Assembly: GCF_025630775.1 (NCBI RefSeq)
Contig: NZ_JAOSZE010000011.1
Span: 62,001-126,000, forward strand
Origin: Actinoplanes sp. KI2
GTDB taxonomy: Bacteria > Actinomycetota > Actinomycetes > Mycobacteriales > Micromonosporaceae
Direction of reading: 5' to 3'
DNA length: 64,000 nucleotides
The notes under the pieces are model-generated. The model was not told the origin of the DNA and did not search any database. It was given only the letters and a program-made list of their open reading frames with translations. Within the stretch, counting starts at the first letter, position 1. The number at the start of each line of letters is the position of its first letter. Positions 38,327-46,291 of this stretch are shown in pieces. A program made the position numbers and the translations under genes.

Positions 38327-40531
38327 CTAGTCGGGTACCGCCGTCCAGCTCTGGTGGCGCTGACCGTTGCCGTTCTGGAGCACCAGCACCCGGTGCGCGC
38401 CGAAGCGTTGCTGTCCTACGCCGACGACCAGGTCGCCGACCGTGGTGCGCAGAGTGAATCCGAACGGCGAGGCCTGCAACTGCCACCGGGCCCCGTCGTC
38501 GGTGCCGCAGTCGCCCTGCACCAGGGGCGCCCCGGCGACCGGATTGCCGTCCAGCGGCACCACACACTTGCCGGTGGCCCGCGAGACCAGGGAGTACGCG
38601 CCGCTGCCGGACGGCACCAGCTGCCACTGCTGCTGGGCGTTGCCGTCGTTCTCGGCGAGCGTCAGCGGCGTGTCGATGGCGGTGCGGGCCGCGTACAGGT
38701 CGGCGGCCCCGCCGGTCAGCGCGTTGGTGAGGGTGAACCAGCTGTTCTGGGCGGGGCGGGCGGCCGGGGCGGTCTCCGCGGTGGCCTTCGCCGTGTACTT
38801 GCTGCCCGACTTGATGATCACCTGGTAGGTCGCGTCCGGCTTGAGGCCGATGAGCCGGGCCCTGGTCGCCTTGGTGGTGGCGATCGGCGAGTTGCCGACC
38901 CAGACCTCGTAGGTGGCCGTGTCCGAGGCGGCGCTCCAGGTCAGGTGCACCGAGCTGCTGGTCGCGTCGCGGATCTCGAGCACCGCCTGCACCGCCTGGG
39001 CCTGCAGCGGCGTGGTCACGACCGGCTTGGCCGGGTGTCCGGCCGGCTCGGTCGACGGGGTGGTGCCGTCCGGCGGGCCGGCGCCGTTGTCGCCGGCGTT
39101 CCCGTTGCCGTTGGCGTTGCCGTTCCCATTGCCGTTCCCGTTGCCCGGGCCGGTGCCGCTCGAGCCGGCAGACGGCGCACCGGCCGAGGCGGATGCGCTC
39201 GCCGCGACCGAGGCGGCGTCGCCGGGCGAGGCGGGCGTGCTGGGCGTGGGGGTGGGCTGGACCGCGCCCGGTACGTCCGGGATGTCGTCGCCGCCGTCGC
39301 CGCGCAGCAGGAACTCGCTGGTCGCGATGTTCCATTTCGTCGCGAGGTAGCTGCCCGGCTTCGGGTTGGTGTTGAAGTAGTCGTCGTGGCCGCAGTCGAG
39401 GCGGTTCGCGTGCTTCTTCGGGCAGACGGCACGCAACGGCTTGCCGGACCGGTCCGGCTCGCAGAGCAGGTCGTACTCGTCGAGGCAGCCGCCCGCGCCG
39501 CTGGCGTTCGGCGAGTCGATCAGCACCGCGCCCAGTGTCTGGGTCAGTTCCCGGGCCGCCATCACCGAGCTCCAGCAGCCCGAGTCGACCCGTCCGTACG
39601 AGGGGCCGCCGTTGTTGCGGTTGCCCAGCCCGGCCCGGGTGTCGGCGATGTAGGTGGCGATGCCGCAGTAGACGCTCTTGTCGGCGAACATCAGGTACTT
39701 GCGGTCGGTGCGGTTGTAGCCGAGCGTCTGCAGCGCCTGCACGCTCTTGGCGAAGGTGTCCAGCGCATCCGGCGGCACCTGCACCTCGTCGACGTCGACC
39801 CGGCACTGCGGGGTGGTGACGAAGCGGATGTGCCGCGACCCGCCGGTCTCGCCGGCGCTCTCGTCGAAGATCTGATCGGCGCCTCCGGCCCAGGTGCGGA
39901 TCGAGCCGAGGAAGTCGGTGTACCGCGACGGGGTGCCGAACTCGTGCAGGTAGAGCACCTGGACGCGCTTGCCGTCCCGCCCGTCGGCCTCGCAGGCCAC
40001 GCCCTGGGTGCCCATGACGAAGTCGGCGTCACCGGGTGCGGCGTCCGGGATGAGTGCCGGCGCGTCCGCGGTCAGCGCGCTGCCGCCCTCGTCCCGGGCG
40101 ATCTCGGCATCGGTCGGCACGGTGCCGGACTCCAGGGTCGGCTGCACCGGCTCGGGCGCCTTCGCCGTCACCGGGGTCACGCCGCGGTGCACCGCGAGAC
40201 CGGCTGGCGCCGGCTCGGGGCCGTGCGTGCAGGTCTCGTCGTTCAGCTGGTACGCGCCCGCGCAGATCGCGCCGGCTTTGGCCGCCGCGAGCCCGTCGTA
40301 GATCAGGCCCTGGCCGGGGTCGTCCTTCGGCAGTGCGGTCAGCTCCAGCTGTTGCGACCCGCCGGAGACCTGCTCCACCACGCTGGGACCGACGACGCCG
40401 CCCACGCCGAGCACGGCGAGGCCGAGGCCGAGCGGCAGCAGCCGATGCGTCCACGGGCGACTCGGCGTCGGCGTGCTCTCCACCCGGCGATGCGCGCTCG
40501 GCGCGACGACCGGCCGGCGGTGGGTGGACAA
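38327..40531 (-). CDS. Secreted metalloprotease-like protein with FN3 and ricin-type domains, active site degenerate
   Basis: A 734-residue protein starting at TTG 40531, 7 bp after AGGAGAGG. Residues 1-65 are a positively charged head and a hydrophobic segment (LLPLGLGLAVLGVGGVVGPSV), a signal or anchor. The main domain (about 170-420) carries many Cys and conserved-looking blocks (LYLHEFGTPSRYTDFLG, HDDYFNTNPKPGSYLA), as in actinomycete secreted proteases with HExxH, but here that motif reads RELTQ (39539-39553), so zinc binding is doubtful. Then a Ser/Ala/Pro linker, an Asn-Gly repeat (GNGNGNGNGN), an FN3 domain (about 505-590) and a C-terminal ricin-type beta-trefoil with QQQW and GARWQ repeats. 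Confidence 0.78.
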   Translation of the reverse strand: MSTHRRPVVAPSAHRRVESTPTPSRPWTHRLLPLGLGLAVLGVGGVVGPSVVEQVSGGSQQLELTALPKDDPGQGLIYDGLAAAKAGAICAGAYQLNDETCTHGPEPAPAGLAVHRGVTPVTAKAPEPVQPTLESGTVPTDAEIARDEGGSALTADAPALIPDAAPGDADFVMGTQGVACEADGRDGKRVQVLYLHEFGTPSRYTDFLGSIRTWAGGADQIFDESAGETGGSRHIRFVTTPQCRVDVDEVQVPPDALDTFAKSVQALQTLGYNRTDRKYLMFADKSVYCGIATYIADTRAGLGNRNNGGPSYGRVDSGCWSSVMAARELTQTLGAVLIDSPNASGAGGCLDEYDLLCEPDRSGKPLRAVCPKKHANRLDCGHDDYFNTNPKPGSYLATKWNIATSEFLLRGDGGDDIPDVPGAVQPTPTPSTPASPGDAASVAASASASAGAPSAGSSGTGPGNGNGNGNGNANGNGNAGDNGAGPPDGTTPSTEPAGHPAKPVVTTPLQAQAVQAVLEIRDATSSSVHLTWSAASDTATYEVWVGNSPIATTKATRARLIGLKPDATYQVIIKSGSKYTAKATAETAPAARPAQNSWFTLTNALTGGAADLYAARTAIDTPLTLAENDGNAQQQWQLVPSGSGAYSLVSRATGKCVVPLDGNPVAGAPLVQGDCGTDDGARWQLQASPFGFTLRTTVGDLVVGVGQQRFGAHRVLVLQNGNGQRHQSWTAVPD

Positions 40532-40746
40532 ATCCTCTCCTTGCCTGGCGGGGGCGCGATGAGAGGCGGTTTTGGGGTGACCGCCTCGCACCGCGTATGA
40601 GCTTCGCCGGTTCGTTACGCGGGGACGATATGCGGGCTCCGAACCGGGAAGCCGGATGGGATCGAAGGGAACCCTGCCAGCCCCGAGGAACCGGCGGAAC
40701 CTCTTTAATCCAGATCTAAGCAACTGTTGCACCGTTCGGGGCCCGC

Positions 40747-42129
40747 TCACTCGGCCTTGCCGGGCCGGTTCGTCCGCTCCCGGGCGAGCCGGCCGACCAG
40801 CCCGAAACGGCTGGCCTGCTTGGGCGTGGCCTCGGCGTCGGCGAGGAGCATGACCACGCTGGCGCCGCCCATCGCGGCGCGGTCGAGGCTCACCGAGCCG
40901 CCCGCGGCCTGCGCCGCGCGGCGGGCGATGTCGAGTCCGAGTCCGGTCGAGCCCTGGTTGCTCTGGCCACGTTGCATCGCCTTCTCCGGGTCGGGGATAC
41001 CGGGCCCCGCATCGTCGACACGCAGCGCCACCCAGCCGTCACGCCGGGAGATGCCCACTTCGAACGCCGTACCCTGCGGGGTATAGCGGAACACATTACC
41101 CAAAACGGCATCGAGTGCGGCAGCCAGTTCCGCGCGGGCCACCGGCACCGGAATACGGAGATGAGCGCCGATCACTCGGTACTGCCGGTTCTGGTCGCCG
41201 GCCAGCGCCGACCAGAAGGTCATCCGCTCGCGGACCACCTCGCTGGCGTCCGACATGCCCTCCTCGGGCGCCTCGGCCACCTGGGCGGCGACGGCCTGAC
41301 GGGTGGTGTTGATCAGCTGGTTGACCTCGCCCTCCAGCGTCACGATCGCCTGCCGGATGCGCCGGATGCCGCGCCGGCGGTCCAGCTCCTCCTGGTCGAA
41401 CATGCCGACCTGGGTGTCGTCCGGGTCGAGCGCCTCGGCGTCCAGCCGCAGCGCGGTCAGCGGGGTGCGCAGCCGGTGCGACAGATCGGCGACCAGCTCC
41501 CGCTCGTCGGTGCGGGTGGTGACCAGCCGGTCGGCCATCCGGTTGAACGCGTACCCGGCCTCGGCCAGCTCCCGCGGGCCGGAGGGCTGGATGCGCACGC
41601 CGAGGTCGCCGTCGCCGACCGCGAGCGCCGCCTTCACCAGGTTGCGGGCCGAGTCGACCGCGCCCCGGGCCAGCCGGTCGACCACGAAGACCGAGCCGCC
41701 GACCAGCCCCAGCGCGATGCCGAGCAGCAGCAGCCAGTTGCGGGTGGTGTCGCCCTCGAGGTCGCGGGCCGGGACGAACACCTCGACCACCGACGTCTTC
41801 CCGGACACGGTGACCGGCTCCAGGCGTACGAGACCGTCGGAGACGCCCACCTCGCGGATCGCGCCGCCGGCGACCGCCCGCCGCACCTGCGCCGCGTCCA
41901 CCCGGCCCGGCGTGCCGTCGCCCGGGGGATGGACCACCGCCTGGCCGCCGGCCGCGGCGACGGCCGCGGCCAGGCCCTTCTTGTCGGCGCCCGCGGCGAT
42001 CGCGCCCGCGATCATCGCGCTGCGCCGCTGCGCCGCCGACATCACCTGATCGCGGTGGTCGGAGCGCAGCTCCCAGCCGAGCGGGACGAGGAAGGCGAGC
42101 GCGGCGACAGTGGTGGTGACGGCGCTCAT
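40747..42129 (-). CDS. Sensor histidine kinase (HAMP, HisKA)
   Basis: A 460-residue transmembrane kinase: segment near residues 8-25 (TTTVAALAFLVPLGW), an extracytoplasmic loop of about 125 residues, a second helix (LLLLGIALGLVGGSVFVV), HAMP, the H-box LVADLSHRLRTPLTALR, then NVFRYTPQGT, DDAGPGIPDPE and STGLGLDIARR. ATG 42129 lies 18 bp downstream of the response regulator stop; an upstream non-ATG start cannot be excluded. It follows the OmpR-type gene in an operon. Signal unknown. Confidence 0.92.
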   Translation of the reverse strand: MSAVTTTVAALAFLVPLGWELRSDHRDQVMSAAQRRSAMIAGAIAAGADKKGLAAAVAAAGGQAVVHPPGDGTPGRVDAAQVRRAVAGGAIREVGVSDGLVRLEPVTVSGKTSVVEVFVPARDLEGDTTRNWLLLLGIALGLVGGSVFVVDRLARGAVDSARNLVKAALAVGDGDLGVRIQPSGPRELAEAGYAFNRMADRLVTTRTDERELVADLSHRLRTPLTALRLDAEALDPDDTQVGMFDQEELDRRRGIRRIRQAIVTLEGEVNQLINTTRQAVAAQVAEAPEEGMSDASEVVRERMTFWSALAGDQNRQYRVIGAHLRIPVPVARAELAAALDAVLGNVFRYTPQGTAFEVGISRRDGWVALRVDDAGPGIPDPEKAMQRGQSNQGSTGLGLDIARRAAQAAGGSVSLDRAAMGGASVVMLLADAEATPKQASRFGLVGRLARERTNRPGKAE

Positions 42130-42146
42130 CGCCGCCAGCCGGGACC

Positions 42147-42836
42147 TCAGTCCGGCGCCACCAACCGGAATCCGACCCCCCGCACGGTGCGCAGGTAGCG
42201 AGGTTTCGCCGCGGACTCGCCCAGTTTCCGACGGAGCCAATACAGATGGACGTCGATCGTTTGGTCCTCGCCGACCGATGGCTGTCGCCATACCTCCTCC
42301 AACAGCTCACGACGGGAGACCACGCGGCCCGGGCGTGCTGCCAAATATGCCAGTAGATCGAATTCCTTGCGGGTCAGGGCCAGTGGCTGCTCGGCCAGGC
42401 TGGCACTGCGCTCGCCCACGTCCACCCGCAGCTCGCCGACCTCGTGCACGGCCGGCTGGGCGATGCGGCTGGCGCGGCCCACCCGGCGCAGCACGGTGGT
42501 GATCCGCGCGTCGAGGTGGGCACCGGTGAACGGCTTGACCATGTAGTCGTCGGCGCCGGCCCGCAGCAGCCGCACGACGGTCTGCTCGTCGTCACGCGCG
42601 GTGGCGATGATGATCGGGACGTCGGTGATGCCGCGAAGCATGCGCAACGCGTCCGAACCGTCCAGATCGGGCAGGCCCAGGTCGAGCACCACGAGGTCGG
42701 GTGTCTCGGCGGCGACCCGGCGCAGCGCGTCCAGCGCCGTGCCGACCGCGTGCACGGCGTGGCCCCGATCGGTGAGTGATCGGAGCATGGCGCCGCGCAC
42801 GACGTGATCGTCCTCGACGAGCAACACCGTGGCCAT
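42147..42836 (-). CDS. OmpR/PhoB-family response regulator
   Basis: A 229-residue regulator: receiver with EDDHVVRG, phospho-acceptor VVLDLGLPDLDG, Thr in IATARDDE and Lys in YMVKPFTG; the winged helix shows LTRKEFDLLAYLAARPGRVV and TVRGVGFRLVAPD at the end. It precedes and pairs with the histidine kinase gene. The start codon is an ATG with no better upstream alternative. Targets are unknown. Confidence 0.94.
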   Translation of the reverse strand: MATVLLVEDDHVVRGAMLRSLTDRGHAVHAVGTALDALRRVAAETPDLVVLDLGLPDLDGSDALRMLRGITDVPIIIATARDDEQTVVRLLRAGADDYMVKPFTGAHLDARITTVLRRVGRASRIAQPAVHEVGELRVDVGERSASLAEQPLALTRKEFDLLAYLAARPGRVVSRRELLEEVWRQPSVGEDQTIDVHLYWLRRKLGESAAKPRYLRTVRGVGFRLVAPD

Positions 42837-42932
42837 GCAGAGACCGTACTGCCAACGGCTAGCCGAGCCTAACCGGTGATTCAGGGATACCCTTCGATCA
42901 CGTTCCGTAGTGGAATACCATCCGATGTGCCG

Positions 42933-43820
42933 ATGTCATTCACGCTTTTCCCCGGTACGCGACTGGCCCTGGCCCTGGAGAGCCTGGCCGGTCTGAGTGT
43001 TGGCGATGCCCTGGGCGCGCAACACTTCGTCCGCCGCATCGACTTCGCTGACCTGCCGCCCGCGCCGTGGGAGTGGACCGACGACACCGAACAGGCGTGC
43101 TGCCTGGTCGCGGTGCTCGACGAGGGCGATCTCGACCGGGACGCGTTCGCGGATCTGCTCGGGCGCCATCACGATCCGTATCGGGGCTACGGCCCGGGCG
43201 CGGTCGTCCTGCTGCGGGCCATCCGCGAGGGGCTGCCCTGGCCGGTCGCGGCCGCGGCGGCGTTCGACGGGGCCGGGTCGCTGGGCAACGGGGCGGCGAT
43301 GCGGGCCGCGCCGCTGGGCGCCTGGCACGCCGACTCGCTCGCGCACGCGGCGGCGCAGGGCGCGCGGGCGGCGGAGGTGACACACGCGCACGCCGAGGGG
43401 ATCGCCGGCGGGGTGGCGGTCGCGGTGGCCGCGGCGCTCGCGGCGGCCGGCCGGCTCGACGGGCAGCGGCCGCGGTTGTTACGGGCGGTGGCGGCGTATA
43501 CGCCGGACGGCCGGGTCCGCGAGGGGTTGCTCGCGGCGGCCCGGTTCCGGTCGGTGGCGGAGGCGGCGTACGAACTGGGCAACGGGTCGCAGGCGATGGC
43601 GCGCGACACGGTCCCGTTCGCGGTCTGGGCGGCCGATCGTTTCCTGGACGACTTCCCGGCCGCGATCGAGGCCTGCGTCGCGGCCGGTGGCGACGTGGAC
43701 ACGACCTGCGCGATCGCCGGCGGGATCGTCGCGGCGCACACCGGGATGGACGGCATCCCGGCCGCCTGGCTGTCGGCCCGCGAAGCGCTACCGTCCTGGC
43801 TCGCCGCCGCCCTGGCGTAG
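42933..43820 (+). CDS. ADP-ribosylglycohydrolase family protein
   Basis: A 295-residue all-helical DraG-type protein. The metal sites are GLSVGDALGAQ, EWTDDTEQACCL, GNGAAMRAAPLG and GGDVDTTCAIAGGIVAAHTG (the two-Asp motif). It removes ADP-ribose from proteins or hydrolyses related adducts; no ART partner lies nearby. ATG 42933 is preferred; an in-frame GTG 42927 lies just before. The gene's last 20 bases are duplicated downstream of a 28-bp repeat array. Confidence 0.9.
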   Translation: MSFTLFPGTRLALALESLAGLSVGDALGAQHFVRRIDFADLPPAPWEWTDDTEQACCLVAVLDEGDLDRDAFADLLGRHHDPYRGYGPGAVVLLRAIREGLPWPVAAAAAFDGAGSLGNGAAMRAAPLGAWHADSLAHAAAQGARAAEVTHAHAEGIAGGVAVAVAAALAAAGRLDGQRPRLLRAVAAYTPDGRVREGLLAAARFRSVAEAAYELGNGSQAMARDTVPFAVWAADRFLDDFPAAIEACVAAGGDVDTTCAIAGGIVAAHTGMDGIPAAWLSAREALPSWLAAALA

Positions 43821-43944
43821 GCCGCGGTCGGGCTTGCGCGGTGGAGAGGCCGCGGTCGGGCTTGCGCGGTGGATTGGCCGCGGTCGGGCTTGCGCGGTGG
43901 AGAGGCAGCGGTCGGGCTTGCGCGGTGGATTGGCCGCGGTCGGG
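43820..43944. repeat. 28-bp tandem repeat, 4.5 copies, starting at a stop codon
   Basis: Units begin at 43820 (the last base of TAG), 43848, 43876 and 43904, with a 13-bp partial fifth at 43932. Odd units end in GGAGA and even ones in GGATT, so the true expansion step may be a 56-bp dimer. The array separates the ADP-ribosylglycohydrolase from the HIT gene. Confidence 0.94.
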
Positions 43945-43953
43945 TGACGAGAG

Positions 43954-43976
43954 CTCGCCGCCGCCTTGGCATAGGC
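43954..43976. repeat. Displaced copy of the ADP-ribosylglycohydrolase gene end
   Basis: The 23 bases here match the last 20 bases of the upstream gene plus 3 bp (43800-43822) at 21 of 23 positions, including a copy of its stop codon. This tells that the segment between was created by duplication of the gene tail together with the repeat. Confidence 0.75.
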
Positions 43977-43984
43977 TGCTTTGT

Positions 43985-44524
43985 GTGACGGACAGCGGCG
44001 ACCCCGACGGCCTGGAGCGGCTCTGGGCGCCGCACCGGATGGCCTACCTGACCGGCGAGGTGGCACCGCCCGGCGGCTATGCCGAGCCGGCCGGCTGCCC
44101 GTTCTGCCTGGCGCCCGACCGGCCCGAGCCGGAGAGCCTGGTGGTGGCCCGCGGCGAGCTGGTCTACGCGGTGCTCAACCGGTATCCGTACAACCCGGGG
44201 CACCTGCTGATCTGCCCGTACCGGCACGTCGCCGACTACACCGACCTCACCGCCGAGGAGACGGTCGAGCTGGCCGAGTTCACCCGCACGGCGATGCGGG
44301 TGATGCGGGCGGTGAGCAGCCCGCACGGCTTCAACCTGGGGATGAACCAGGGCGGCGTGGCCGGCGCCGGCATCGCCGCTCACCTGCACCAGCACGTGGT
44401 GCCGCGGTGGGGCGGCGACGCGAACTTCATCTCGGTGATCGCCCGCACCAAGGTGCTGCCTCAGGTGCTGACCGACACCAGGGTCATGCTGGCGAAGGCG
44501 TGGTCCGAGCCGCCAGCGCTCTGA
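43985..44524 (+). CDS. HIT-family protein (AP4A phosphorylase-like)
   Basis: A 179-residue histidine-triad protein: zinc-type Cys in AGCPFCLAP, AVLNRYPYNPGHLLICPYRH, NLGMNQGGVAGAGIAAHLHQ and the triad HLHQHVVPRW. It is similar in size and in genomic place to the mycobacterial HIT protein that lies next to pgsA and phosphorolyses AP4A. GTG 43985 is the only start that fits the N-terminus. Its 3' end overlaps the convergent tetR gene by 41 bp. Confidence 0.9.
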   Translation: MTDSGDPDGLERLWAPHRMAYLTGEVAPPGGYAEPAGCPFCLAPDRPEPESLVVARGELVYAVLNRYPYNPGHLLICPYRHVADYTDLTAEETVELAEFTRTAMRVMRAVSSPHGFNLGMNQGGVAGAGIAAHLHQHVVPRWGGDANFISVIARTKVLPQVLTDTRVMLAKAWSEPPAL

Positions 44525-45065
44525 TCCCGGCGACGATCTGCTCGGGGCCCGGCGCGTTCTGCGGGTCGGTGAACCACTGGGTGAGGATGCCGGACATCAG
44601 CGCCATCTGCACCGCGCCGAGGGTGCGCACGGTCTCGTCGTCGAGCTGATCCTCGGGCACGCCGGTGATCAGCGAGGCCATGCCGCGCCGGCCCTGCTCG
44701 ATGCCCTCGGCGAGCTGCTCGCGCAGTCCCGGGTTGTGCTCGGCCTGGATGGCCACCTCGATGCTGGCCATCCACAGCGCCCGGTCCTGTTTGATCGAGC
44801 CGATCACCCGTCGCCAGAAGCCGATCAGCTGGTCCTCGTCCGCCTCGCCCGGCGCGGTCAGCGCGAGGGTGATCTTGTCGCCCCAGTCCTCCATGGCGCT
44901 GAGCATCGCGGCGGTCATCAGCGCCTCGGTCGAGCCGTAGTGGTAGCCGATCGAGCCCAGGTTCGTGCCGGACAGGGCGACGATGTCGCGCGCGGTCGTC
45001 CGGGCGTATCCCTTCTGGAGCAACGCCTTCTTCGCGCCCACCAGCAGATCTTCCTTGTGGCCCAC
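44484..45065 (-). CDS. TetR-family regulator
   Basis: A 193-residue repressor: HTH TTARDIVALSGTNLGSIGYHYG (quoted in part as IVALSGTNLGSIGYHYG) and a helical C-terminal ligand domain. Starts at GTG 45065. It is divergent from a monooxygenase gene, and the palindrome at 45083-45111 in the 53-bp gap is the natural operator for both. Confidence 0.93.
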   Translation of the reverse strand: MGHKEDLLVGAKKALLQKGYARTTARDIVALSGTNLGSIGYHYGSTEALMTAAMLSAMEDWGDKITLALTAPGEADEDQLIGFWRRVIGSIKQDRALWMASIEVAIQAEHNPGLREQLAEGIEQGRRGMASLITGVPEDQLDDETVRTLGAVQMALMSGILTQWFTDPQNAPGPEQIVAGIRALAARTTPSPA

Positions 45066-45082
45066 GTCCAGGATCCTAATCT

Positions 45083-45111
45083 CTATACAAATGTATAAGA
45101 CGTTTGTATAG
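45083..45111. promoter_or_regulatory. TetR operator between tetR and the monooxygenase gene
   Basis: CTATACAAA (45083-45091) and TTTGTATAG (45103-45111) are perfect 9-bp inverted repeats with an 11-bp spacer. The left arm overlaps a second palindrome, TATACAAATGTATA (45084-45097). The site covers most of the 53-bp gap, so occupancy would block both promoters. Confidence 0.78.
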
Positions 45112-45118
45112 TAGCCGC

Positions 45119-46288
45119 ATGACTGCGAAGCGAGTGCTGATCTCGGGAGCCGGCGTGGCCGGCCCCGCCCTGGCGCTGGGCCTGCGCCGACGTGGCTTCG
45201 AGGTGACCGTCGTGGAGCGCGCCGCCGAGCTGCGCACCGGGGGTTACAAGGTGGACGTGCGCGGCTCCGGTGTGGTGGCGCTCAAGCGCATGGGCGTCTA
45301 CGAGCGGGCGCGGGCCGTCGACGTCGGGATGCAGCGGATCACCTACGTCAAGCGCGACGGGCGGCCGATCGCCGCGCTCCCGGCCGATCTGCTGATGGGG
45401 CGGCGCGGCGACGACATCGAGGTGCTGCGGGGAGACCTCGGCCAGATTTTGTACGAGGAGAGCGTCGCCGACGCCGAATACGTGTTCGGCGATGCGATCG
45501 CGGCCCTCCGGGACGACCCGGGTGGCGTCGAGGTCACCTTCTCCAGCGGGCGAAGCGGCCGCTACGACTACGTGGTCGGCGCCGACGGCCTGAACTCGGT
45601 GACCCGGCGGCTGGCCTTTGGCGAGAGCCAGCCGACCCACCTCGGCGCGTACATCTCGATCTTCTCGGTGCCCAACCACCTGCGCATCGACCGGGAAGAG
45701 ATCATGTTCTTCCGCCCGGGGCGCCTCGTCTTCGCGTACGCGATGGGCCCGGACCGGCCCGCCAAGGTCGGCCTCACCTTCGCGTCGCCGCCGGTCGGCT
45801 ACGACCGGCGTGACATCCGCGCCCAGAAGGCGATGGTCCGGGAGGCCTTCACCGGCATCGGCTGGGAGACCGACCGGTTCCTCGCGTCGCTGGACGCGGC
45901 CGACGACTTCTACTTCGACTCGCTCGCCCAGGTGGAGCTGCCGCGCTGGTCGGCCGGCCGGATCGTGCTGCTCGGCGACGCAGGCTACTGCCCGTCACCG
46001 GCCTCCGGCCAGGGCACCAGCCTCGCGCTGGTCGGCGCGCACGTGCTCGCCCAGCACCTCGGCGAGCCCGGCGGTCTCGAGGAGTACGAGCGGGTGATGC
46101 GCCCGTACGTGGACAAGAACATGGCCATCGGCCGGAAGATGGCCAAGGACATGGTGCCGGGTGGCCGCCTCGCGATCGCCTTCCGCAGCTACGGCATGCG
46201 GACCCTGAAGTACCACCCGCGCAAGGAGCAGGTGATCGACAAGATCCTCGCGCCGATGCACGAGGCGGCCAACGCCATCACTCTCTGA
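45119..46288 (+). CDS. FAD-dependent monooxygenase (group A, UbiH/TetX-like)
   Basis: A 389-residue flavoprotein monooxygenase: GAGVAGPALALGLRRRGF (FAD-binding) with acidic end VVERA, the DG-type motif GADGLNSVTRR, and GDAGYCPSPASGQGTSLAL (ribityl-binding). It hydroxylates aromatic or polyketide-type compounds; TetX-like relatives inactivate antibiotics, but substrate and any resistance role are unproven. It is controlled by the adjacent tetR through the operator in the gap. Confidence 0.9.
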   Translation: MTAKRVLISGAGVAGPALALGLRRRGFEVTVVERAAELRTGGYKVDVRGSGVVALKRMGVYERARAVDVGMQRITYVKRDGRPIAALPADLLMGRRGDDIEVLRGDLGQILYEESVADAEYVFGDAIAALRDDPGGVEVTFSSGRSGRYDYVVGADGLNSVTRRLAFGESQPTHLGAYISIFSVPNHLRIDREEIMFFRPGRLVFAYAMGPDRPAKVGLTFASPPVGYDRRDIRAQKAMVREAFTGIGWETDRFLASLDAADDFYFDSLAQVELPRWSAGRIVLLGDAGYCPSPASGQGTSLALVGAHVLAQHLGEPGGLEEYERVMRPYVDKNMAIGRKMAKDMVPGGRLAIAFRSYGMRTLKYHPRKEQVIDKILAPMHEAANAITL

Positions 46289-46291
46289 CCG

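Noticed and set aside
36872..40600. A very long antisense open frame (1,242 codons) over the deaminase and secreted-protein genes.
   Set aside because: High GC content leaves long antisense frames open. The other strand carries proteins with recognisable families and start sites.
40532..40746. A riboswitch-like leader upstream of the secreted lectin gene.
   Set aside because: The 215-bp region has GC hairpins, but I could not find the conserved core of a c-di-AMP or any other known riboswitch.
43820..43944. CRISPR-like array.
   Set aside because: Units are contiguous 28-bp tandem repeats without spacers, and no cas genes are present. The same holds for the arrays at 27013, 31288 and 32075.
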